Positions 30,716-36,738 of a stretch of DNA of 36,738 bases are shown piece by piece (within the stretch, counting starts at the first letter, position 1; each line of letters starts with the position of its first letter). The translations under genes were made by a program, and so were the position numbers. Under the pieces are notes generated by a model. That model was not told the origin of the DNA, made no database searches, and worked only from the letters and a program-made list of their open reading frames with translations. Origin of the DNA: Candidatus Dojkabacteria bacterium (GTDB lineage: Bacteria > Patescibacteriota > Dojkabacteria > JAHIVN01); contig JAFGDO010000005.1 of NCBI GenBank assembly GCA_016932045.1, forward strand, positions 1-36,738. The letters are read 5' to 3'.

Positions 30716-32209
30716 ATGGACACACTAGACTCTTTACTAGAAAAGGTAAATCAAAAGACGAAGGACAAACCCATTTTTTTTGCGACTAATGACTCAGAAC
30801 GTGCTTTAGGGTTAGAAAAGGTTTTAGATAATTATCATGTTTTATGTATTGATGACAATGATGTAATCGACTATTTGAAAAAGGAAAATGTAAAGATATT
30901 TTGCCTTGAAAAGGAATTAAATACATTAAACTCTATCTTCAGAAATTCTAACCGACTTCTTAACCACGAACGTACACAAGAATATATAAAGAAGAACACA
31001 AAAGGACAAGGAGCATATCTCATGTTTTTCAAAATTGCGCCGAATCTTGAACGGACAAGTGAAAAGTTAAACTTCGATCTTCTAAATACATCTTCAAAAC
31101 TAAACAGGAAGTTTGAGCTCAAGATTTCTCAGTATAAATCAATAAAAAGCTTAGATATTCGCATTCCTAAGACAAGGATATACAAATTAACAGACACAAA
31201 TTATGAAGATTTAGTAAAAGTATTTGGCAAAAACATCATAATGCAGTTTAATAGGGGGCATACGGGTGGCGGAACAATTAGGATAGATTCTAAAATACAA
31301 CTTGAGGAACTGAAAGAAATATTTCCTGAAAGAACAGTTAGAATAGCTAGCTACATAAAGGGAATCCCTTATACACTCAATGCCTGCATCACTAAACATG
31401 GTATCTGTTGGGGAGGTTTAAGTTTCCAGATAACTGGAGTAGAGGAGTGTACAGCCAAAAAAGATGCAACCGTAGGTAATGACTGGCTGCTTCCAAAAAA
31501 CCTTTTATCTGAAAGAACCAAGAAAGAGATAGATAAATTCACAAAGAACATAGGAGAGGAGATGCAGAAAAACGGATTCCGCGGCATGTTTGGACTTGAT
31601 ATTGTAGTTGATGATGAAAAGGAGGAAGCCTATGTGATAGAGATAAATGCCAGGCAGCCTGCTTCTATCCCGATGCATACGAAACTCCAGTTAAAAGAAA
31701 GACAAATTCCACTGAATTTGCTTGCAATTGCTGAGTTCTTAGATATTGATTATAGAATTGATGTTGAATCATACAATTTACAAGCTTCTGCTCCGATTGA
31801 AGCTGCTCAGCTCTTTATAAGGAACCAGTTTGATCACGATGCCTCAGTTATTGGTGCAATAAAAGTCGGAGCATACAGGATGGTTGGTGATAATCTTGCA
31901 TATGACTGGAGTAGCGGGAAGCCGAAATTGAAATCAAACGTTATAATGATTGATGAAGAAAAGGATAAACCTCTAATTTTTGAGAAAGAGGCTTACTCAA
32001 TTGATGAGACTAAAAAGGCAGGAATTCTGATTCTTTGTGTCAAGGAGCATAAAGTAGTAAGTCCAAACGGTGAAGTGGCAAGAATTCAAGTTCAACAGAC
32101 GCTTTTTGATAACAGAGATAAACTCAAAGCATGGGCTTCTGAAGTCGTAAAAGGTATATGTAAATACGTAATATTACAGGAGAAAACAAATGATAGAAAA
32201 GATACCTGA
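30716..32209 (+). CDS. ATP-grasp carboxylate-amine ligase-like protein
   Basis: 497 residues. ATP-grasp enzymes activate a carboxylate with ATP and join it to an amine or thiol. The central lobes show IIMQFNRGHTGGGTIRI (flexible ATP-binding loop), RIASYIKGIPYTLNAC, and GLDIVVDD with YVIEINARQPAS (the E-x-N Mg/ATP site). The N-terminal 140 residues look like a pre-ATP-grasp alpha/beta domain (PIFFATNDSERALG, HVLCIDDN). The C-terminal 130 are an extra domain of unknown role. It sits between a PLP enzyme and an NlpC/P60-like hydrolase whose start overlaps its end by 20 bases, so the three are one operon. Substrates unknown; peptide or amino-acid ligation is likely. Confidence 0.8.
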   Translation: MDTLDSLLEKVNQKTKDKPIFFATNDSERALGLEKVLDNYHVLCIDDNDVIDYLKKENVKIFCLEKELNTLNSIFRNSNRLLNHERTQEYIKKNTKGQGAYLMFFKIAPNLERTSEKLNFDLLNTSSKLNRKFELKISQYKSIKSLDIRIPKTRIYKLTDTNYEDLVKVFGKNIIMQFNRGHTGGGTIRIDSKIQLEELKEIFPERTVRIASYIKGIPYTLNACITKHGICWGGLSFQITGVEECTAKKDATVGNDWLLPKNLLSERTKKEIDKFTKNIGEEMQKNGFRGMFGLDIVVDDEKEEAYVIEINARQPASIPMHTKLQLKERQIPLNLLAIAEFLDIDYRIDVESYNLQASAPIEAAQLFIRNQFDHDASVIGAIKVGAYRMVGDNLAYDWSSGKPKLKSNVIMIDEEKDKPLIFEKEAYSIDETKKAGILILCVKEHKVVSPNGEVARIQVQQTLFDNRDKLKAWASEVVKGICKYVILQEKTNDRKDT

Positions 32210-32975
32210 AGCAGCACAAAACATGATAGACCGCTACTTTAACTTGCCTTTAAATGGCAAGAAGGTACGTTCCCCCTATTACATTAGTATCAAAAAATTC
32301 AGACAAAGAATGGGGCTTCGTGTACTCATAGGAAAGGGCTCTCCAGAAGAAATAGTTCAGGAAAGTTTGATATATGAAAAATTAAGAGGCGTTGATTTTA
32401 ATTTCATGACAGTAGAAGAGATAAGAGAATTCTTAGTTAAGAGGCGTATTGGTATTGACTGCTCAGGATTTGTAGTCCACGTTCTCAATGCATGGTTACG
32501 AGGTAAAAAGAAAAAAAATCTGTGCAACTATCTTAAATTTCCCAAAGAAAGTCTTTACAGAAAAATAGCACGTCTTTTGCGTCCCATTGAGAACATAAGC
32601 GCAGAACAGCTAACAAGTGATCTAAATACAACTCCAGTTAAGAACTTGAATAATATTCGTACCGGAGATTTAATTCGCTCGAAACTTCCAAAGAGATCTG
32701 AGAAGCTTCTTGATAGATTTCATGTAATGCTGATAATAGAAGTTGACAGAACTAATGGAAAAGTAAATTCTTTTAAATATGCACACTCAACAAGGGGATA
32801 TGATGATGCACATGGTACAAGAACAGGTGAAGTTATTGTAAAAAACGCTTCCAAGCCACTTTGCGGGCAGGAATGGAGTGATGAGTATAAGGGCAGAAAC
32901 TGGACAAAAGAAGAGCTTTGCGCTGATAAAGAGTATGGCCAAGTCAGAAGACTAAAGAATGTGCCTCTATACTAG
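32190..32975 (+). CDS. NlpC/P60-like cysteine hydrolase, no signal peptide
   Basis: 261 residues. The papain-like core shows IGIDCSGFVVHVLN with the catalytic Cys91, GDLIR (159-163), RFHVMLIIEVDR with His178, and a later YAHSTRG, the normal order for NlpC/P60 or related amidases that cut or transfer peptides with D-gamma-Glu bonds or similar. There is no export signal, so it acts inside the cell or on a cytoplasmic intermediate. A good Shine-Dalgarno (AGGAG, 32178-32182, 8 bases before ATG) lies within the end of the ATP-grasp gene. It could trim or recycle the ligase product. Confidence 0.75.
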   Translation: MIEKIPEAAQNMIDRYFNLPLNGKKVRSPYYISIKKFRQRMGLRVLIGKGSPEEIVQESLIYEKLRGVDFNFMTVEEIREFLVKRRIGIDCSGFVVHVLNAWLRGKKKKNLCNYLKFPKESLYRKIARLLRPIENISAEQLTSDLNTTPVKNLNNIRTGDLIRSKLPKRSEKLLDRFHVMLIIEVDRTNGKVNSFKYAHSTRGYDDAHGTRTGEVIVKNASKPLCGQEWSDEYKGRNWTKEELCADKEYGQVRRLKNVPLY

Positions 32976-33062
32976 GAATCTTCGTCGTTTCGTTATCTCA
33001 TTCCTAATTTTTAATTCTTAATTGATAAATTGTATAATTGGATAATTGTACAATTGAGGTTT

Positions 33063-33136
33063 GGTCAATTAGCTCAGTCGGCTAGAGCACTCCGTTCACA
33101 TCGGAGAGGTCGCTGGTTCAAATCCAGCATTGACCA
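33063..33136 (+). tRNA. tRNA-Val(CAC)
   Basis: Cloverleaf: acceptor GGTCAAT/ATTGACC, D-stem GCTC/GAGC, anticodon stem CTCCG/CGGAG with loop TTCACAT (anticodon CAC), T-stem GCTGG/CCAGC around TTCAAAT, discriminator A; CCA is not encoded. Six Ts follow directly. Its 3' acceptor strand contains TTGACC, which is also the best -35 box for element B downstream. Upstream DNA has repeated AATTGTATAATT-like words. Confidence 0.95.
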
Positions 33137-33163
33137 TTTTTTAAACGTAGGTAAAATTCATAA

Positions 33164-33237
33164 GGTCGCAGGCGTGCCATGTAAACTTAGACTAAAAGGG
33201 TAAGTTTTACATGGTTCGATTCCTGCTTCGCCCACCA
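33164..33237 (+). ncRNA. tRNA 3'-end-like element B with a hairpin in the T arm
   Basis: GGTC, GCAGG (33168-33172), CGTG, a long hairpin CCATGTAAA...TTTACATGG (33177-33214), T-loop TTCGATT (33215-33221), CCTGC (33222-33226) closing GCAGG, then TTCGCCC, A and CCA. The end is that of a mature tRNA, but the T arm is interrupted and there is no 5' half. TTGACC (33130-33135), 16 bases and TAAAAT (33152-33157) would start RNA at GGTC. Same order as element A. Confidence 0.5.
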
Positions 33238-33269
33238 GATATTGAGTTAATTAAATAAACCCAACAAAG

Positions 33270-34733
33270 TTACCTTTTTCTTCTTTTTGATCTTCCATTC
33301 TTCGCTAACCGTTTTTGATCCGTAGGATACAATTCGCGAATTGTTTTCGTTGCCAATGCCGTTGCTAATGATGCAATGTAAAAAGATTGATTGTTTGAAA
33401 AAAGCCGACTATCCCAAAGATCTGTATATCTTCTTAATGCAGTTTCAAGCTCTAAAGCCTTTGCTTTTATCATACCTATGTCAGGAATTTCTCCACTGGC
33501 ACTTTCATAACCAATTATTTCCCATGCAGCAACAGTAACAAGCTGCCGCATCAAATCCTCTGCAAGATGATACCTTTCCAGAAAGACTCTATACGAGCCA
33601 ATAATACTGAGAGTTTCGTTGGCAGGACCAAACAAGTAAGCCTCCAAATCCTTTCTGAGTCCCATGAATAAATCATAGCTCAATGCTGCTTGTCTAGCAG
33701 TCATATCCCCAGGATCTTTTAAGATTCTTAAATTATCGTGCCCTGTAATGTTTTGCATTGTAGATAAATCACGCACTACCATTCTATTTGTTCCATCAAC
33801 AGCAAGCCCTCGATTTCCATCATGATACTGATTATGAACAAGCCCTCTTCGGTGTAACTGTCCCAAGGCATGTGCTGAGTAAAAAGCAAACAGTCCAAAT
33901 AAAAATTCTGGACTTGGATAAAATTCAGGATAATTCCGGGCTACAAACATACTTATCTCTGCTATAGTATACGAATGCAAATTAACAGGAGTTCTATAAA
34001 CTGAAAAGCCTACTCGTTCTCGCCACGATACACCCGTATATTCTCCTAGAAGAACATATTCTGGAAAGCAGATTCCAGGTATTGGTCTTTCTACTCTCCT
34101 TCTTGTTGCTCTTGCTTTTTCAGTAAGACCTTTTAATGTATAGGCTCCTACCGGACTGCGACTTCTTGTTGTCTGCTTTTTACCATGGGGTAATACTCTA
34201 AGTGTCATACCCCATCCCTCATCATTGCCTCTTCCATTATTCATAAGATCATAAAAAAAGGAAACATCAGTCTGAGGGTCAAAATTTGGAGCTAAAAACA
34301 AAAGCCTTCTTGCATTATAATCTGCCCATCCAGCACCTATACCTCCGAAATGTAAGAGTGTACTTGGATTTTCTGCATCTAAAGCTAAAACTACGCGTGT
34401 AATATGAGAAACAGGCTGATGAGTTAATACAAACCTACTGTCACCAATTCCTGTTCTAAACCAACCCAGCATTTTTCCAATAACTTCTGGATCAGTAGTA
34501 TTATATCCAGTACAAAAAGATGCAACTTGAGGATGAAGTACTACATCTATGTCACGACCATCAAAATTAACCTCAAAGTTAGGCGACATATCTAAAGGAA
34601 ATGTTATTAAACCACCTTTTTCTCCAGTAAGTGTCAACATACTTTCCCCTAGATAGCCTGGATTGCTATCCAGTTTTACTGAATAGGGAACATCTGTTTT
34701 TAAAACCTCGCACCCAATTTCCTGTATAACCAT
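33270..34733 (-). CDS. Large hypothetical protein, weak kinase-like motif
   Basis: 487 residues, not recognised as a family. The N-terminal 190 residues are beta-rich (YSVKLDSNPGYLGESMLTLTG, FEVNFDGRDIDVVLHP). The middle has AHALGQLHRRGLVHNQYHDGN (about 288-308) followed by MVVRDLSTM. The order, a helix ending in LH, then VHNQxHxGN, then a strand and RDLS, recalls the catalytic and DFG loops of kinase-like folds (HxDxxN ... DFG), but the key Asp residues are not in the classical places. The C-terminus is a basic tail, KNGRSKRRKR. A TATAAT (34747-34742) ends 9 bases before the ATG. Divergent from the next gene, also basic-tailed. Confidence 0.5.
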   Translation of the reverse strand: MVIQEIGCEVLKTDVPYSVKLDSNPGYLGESMLTLTGEKGGLITFPLDMSPNFEVNFDGRDIDVVLHPQVASFCTGYNTTDPEVIGKMLGWFRTGIGDSRFVLTHQPVSHITRVVLALDAENPSTLLHFGGIGAGWADYNARRLLFLAPNFDPQTDVSFFYDLMNNGRGNDEGWGMTLRVLPHGKKQTTRSRSPVGAYTLKGLTEKARATRRRVERPIPGICFPEYVLLGEYTGVSWRERVGFSVYRTPVNLHSYTIAEISMFVARNYPEFYPSPEFLFGLFAFYSAHALGQLHRRGLVHNQYHDGNRGLAVDGTNRMVVRDLSTMQNITGHDNLRILKDPGDMTARQAALSYDLFMGLRKDLEAYLFGPANETLSIIGSYRVFLERYHLAEDLMRQLVTVAAWEIIGYESASGEIPDIGMIKAKALELETALRRYTDLWDSRLFSNNQSFYIASLATALATKTIRELYPTDQKRLAKNGRSKRRKR

Positions 34734-34850
34734 AGCAACGAATTATACTATAAGACAACGTTAGCTTTCCACTATATAAAATGTGTACTTTGTTTAAATA
34801 TACTATTTTAGTAGCAGGTTAGAACCCCCATGTTTACTACAGGCCAAATA

Positions 34851-34881
34851 TGATATAATCTCGCAAGTGAATTTTAAGGAG
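34851..34881 (+). promoter_or_regulatory. Extended -10 and Shine-Dalgarno for the gene at 34890
   Basis: TGA-TATAAT (34851-34859) starts the transcript, and AAGGAG (34876-34881), 9 bases before the ATG, is one of the few clear Shine-Dalgarno sites in the window. It shows that the organism uses both Shine-Dalgarno and leaderless initiation. Confidence 0.7.
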
Positions 34882-34889
34882 TACAAAAG

Positions 34890-36245
34890 ATGACAGAACA
34901 ACGTACTGAACTTCGAAATATGGTTGTTTCAAGCTTTGTTGATCAGGAACCATCAAGTCAAGATCAACTAGAGGCGCTTGTAGTAGGTCATGCTATTTGT
35001 GAGCAAGTAATATATGAGGCCGTAGAATGCTTAGAGAAAGGAATCTCAACCCCAGCGGCTCAAGCTGTTGTTGATACTGCTTTGGCAACATTAAACATGC
35101 ACCCTGCTATACCACTTGAGGCTCCAATGGTGATAAGTAGGATGCTAGAAGCAAATAGAATGAGATATGAACTTAAAGCAATAACAAGCAATAGATTCCC
35201 ACTTGTTCCAGGTTCTCTACTAATTTCAGGAGCAGGCTCAATATACAGTGAATCTTGGACAGCCACTCACTTCGAGATACCTGGATCAAAAGAAAGAATA
35301 ATAGAATATTTCAATATGATCTTAAGAGTTGGCTTTGTCGCATACTTTGATCTCGCTTGGAATTTAGCAATTCAACGAGGATTCCCCTTACCGCCATATC
35401 CTCCCGACAGATTATCGAGAGGAAATGTAATGATCGAAACTATACCTCAAAGAGTCCACTTAGCCGATCCTATTTGGCCTGAATATCTTGTGAATCCTAA
35501 TTTGGCGGTTTATTTTTTTCCCCCTTCTTTAATAGAATGTCTAGCAGGAATAACTAGGGGAAGTATACTTGAAGATGCCGAGTTAAGTTCAATGACTCTG
35601 GGAGGATTTATAACTGCTGACACTCATCAAAGCCTATGTGCATTTTATCCACCAAATACATTTGAAGAATTAGAAATTTTTAGACTAGATCCAAACAGCT
35701 TCATACCAAATTCTGAAGAATCAGGAGTAGAGCAGGCAAGAAGCGCTTTGCTAGAGCTAAGTAAGTTAATAAGCCTCGTACAGGAAAACGGCAGGGTTTT
35801 GTTTACTATTGGATCAGGTAATGATAAACATGGGATGTTTCAAAGATATACCTTAATGGGAATTTTAAAATACATCCTTGAATCAACTAGAACAGAACAT
35901 ATTTTCCGATCATCACCAAATCCTGAAAAAAAATACTTTTTGAGTGCTATCAGACCAGACAAACCCCTAAAAAGACCTTCCTGGGCACCCATTGGATCTT
36001 CTCAGTGGAGAGAAGCTGTAGGGAGAGGCTTCAGATCTAGGAATTCACTTCAAATGACTATGTTTGTAGTAACAACTGAATTTCATGAATTTGTTCGACA
36101 GTTAATTGCAGACGCTGAAGGTTTTTCTAAACTCTATGCTTCTAGAAAAGATGAGGCCGTGAGAATGTCCCATAGGCTAGTTGGGGTAAAATACCGACAG
36201 AAACCTAGTAATCCTAAAAAAGGTAGAAAGAAAAAAGGAAAATAA
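34890..36245 (+). CDS. Large hypothetical protein with basic tail
   Basis: 451 residues, not recognised. The first 100 are helical (EALVVGHAICEQVIYEAVECLEKG), the middle has mixed alpha/beta sequence with aromatic and Pro-rich loops (GFPLPPYPPDRL, YFFPPSLIECL), and a later part includes GRVLFTIGSGNDKHGMF. The C-terminus is a Lys/Arg tail (PSNPKKGRKKKGK), like the divergent neighbour's, which may bind nucleic acid or ribosomes. It has an extended -10 and a good Shine-Dalgarno. No signal or membrane segment. The two divergent, similarly sized, basic-tailed genes may be functionally paired (inference). Confidence 0.5.
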   Translation: MTEQRTELRNMVVSSFVDQEPSSQDQLEALVVGHAICEQVIYEAVECLEKGISTPAAQAVVDTALATLNMHPAIPLEAPMVISRMLEANRMRYELKAITSNRFPLVPGSLLISGAGSIYSESWTATHFEIPGSKERIIEYFNMILRVGFVAYFDLAWNLAIQRGFPLPPYPPDRLSRGNVMIETIPQRVHLADPIWPEYLVNPNLAVYFFPPSLIECLAGITRGSILEDAELSSMTLGGFITADTHQSLCAFYPPNTFEELEIFRLDPNSFIPNSEESGVEQARSALLELSKLISLVQENGRVLFTIGSGNDKHGMFQRYTLMGILKYILESTRTEHIFRSSPNPEKKYFLSAIRPDKPLKRPSWAPIGSSQWREAVGRGFRSRNSLQMTMFVVTTEFHEFVRQLIADAEGFSKLYASRKDEAVRMSHRLVGVKYRQKPSNPKKGRKKKGK

Positions 36246-36335
36246 AATATTTGAGCTTTTCTAATAAATTCTCCATTTGTATCATCTATCAAACAGTTCT
36301 ATAATTGATATAAGTTTCAAGATATCACTTTTTGC

Positions 36336-36542
36336 ATGGAACCTGAAGAACAATCAAATTGCCAAGATGTAGGTGAGGGCGATAGAAGTATCGCCTTCGC
36401 AACCATGGAACTTGCTGCACGTATCATTCTTGGCTTGGTTCAAGTACCAGGAAAAGTACTAAAAGCAGCATTCACATTTCGCAGTAAAGAAGGAGGTCAT
36501 ATGGCAGTTTTAGAATACGAAGATAGAGAAGAAGAACCATAG
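36336..36542 (+). CDS. Small hypothetical protein
   Basis: 68 residues, not recognised. An acidic N-terminus (MEPEEQSNCQDVGEGD) is followed by one amphipathic or weakly hydrophobic helix (IAFATMELAARIILGLVQVPG), then strands (LKAAFTFRSKEGGHMAVLEYED) and an acidic end. TATAAG (36309-36314) or TATAAT (36300-36305) is the likely -10, with leaders of about 15-25 bases. The helix could lie on the membrane. Weak support beyond an open frame with natural composition. Confidence 0.4.
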   Translation: MEPEEQSNCQDVGEGDRSIAFATMELAARIILGLVQVPGKVLKAAFTFRSKEGGHMAVLEYEDREEEP

Positions 36543-36738
36543 CACTTTAAATCGTAAATATTCAAAACTCAATCCTTAATGGTAATAGGTGAAAGGTAAA
36601 AAGTAGAAAGTAGATTGAGAACAAACAGTAATACCCCGCAACCATAAGAAAATATAGCAATACAGCAATATAACAGTATAGCAATCAGGCAATTAGCGTC
36701 ACGTCATTCTCCTCAAAACATCTTTGAATTTCTACTAA
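36543..36738. repeat. Intergenic end of window with word repeats
   Basis: No gene is seen. The DNA consists of words such as AATAGGTGAAAGGTAAAAAGTAGAAAGTAG and repeats of AGCAATA/CAGCAATATAACAGTATAGCAAT, related to those at about 4775-4800 and 13795-13820. Confidence 0.5.

Noticed and set aside
33164-33237. Element B as a complete tRNA or the end of a tmRNA
   Set aside because: No acceptor, D or anticodon arm can be folded from the 74 bases, and the upstream DNA where a tmRNA body would lie is tRNA-Val and the NlpC/P60-like gene.
1-36738. CRISPR array, insertion sequence, prophage or integrase
   Set aside because: No regularly spaced repeats, no transposase or integrase motifs and no phage structural genes were seen in any frame.

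Overview
The window is AT-rich bacterial DNA, and I read it as a chromosome fragment of a Candidate Phyla Radiation (Patescibacteria) organism. This is inference from several features: a tiny Lys/Arg-rich histone-like protein, many short uncharacterised secreted or membrane-anchored proteins, core genes (mraY, uvrC, tRNAs) scattered among hypotheticals, a Lon-type ATPase without its protease, and intergenic DNA full of hairpins and repeated short words. I cannot place it to a phylum. There is no rRNA, CRISPR array, transposase or phage module.

Layout. 198-1374: histone-like peptide with terminator, then two coupled Nudix hydrolases. 1485-8322: a divergent HD-like protein followed by five cell-surface proteins, among them a possible VanW-type protein and a lipoprotein. 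8393-11265 (minus): an unknown gene, a frameshifted gene, an Erm-type 23S rRNA methyltransferase with a leader peptide and two attenuator hairpins, and two small membrane proteins. 11396-13275: an anchored protein, a possible HEPN protein and a GIY-YIG protein. 13307-13741: tRNA-Phe in hairpin-rich DNA that includes a duplicated tRNA 5' end. 13823-18724: methyltransferase, mraY, a zinc ribbon and uvrC. 19274-20813 (minus): a Fic-like protein with a decayed active site fused to a winged helix, then tRNA-Thr(CGT) and tRNA-Gly(CCC). 20992-24265: the Lon-type ATPase and an ABC-2 exporter. 24333-28216 (minus): an unknown gene, a YbaK-type deacylase and a P-type cation ATPase. 28475-29463: nitroreductase and two zinc-ribbon proteins. 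29710-32975: a tight operon of a threonine-synthase-like PLP enzyme, an ATP-grasp ligase and an NlpC/P60-like hydrolase. 33063-33237: tRNA-Val(CAC) and a tRNA-3'-end-like element. 33270-36542: three unknown genes.

Three themes stand out. (1) The erm gene has the parts expected of drug-inducible translational attenuation. (2) Two loci, 20457-20521 and 33164-33237, share one architecture: GGTC, half of a T-stem, CGTG, a long hairpin, a T-loop, the other half of the T-stem, then an acceptor-like end. The stem covaries between them and each has a plausible promoter placing +1 at GGTC, so this may be an undescribed small-RNA family. (3) Many genes have a -10 box, often extended, ending 6-9 bases before the start codon, which implies widespread leaderless mRNAs; genes inside operons (32190) or with longer leaders (34890) instead show Shine-Dalgarno sites. 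Promoter positions also correct several start codons (5985, 6925, 11396, 14569, 22413).
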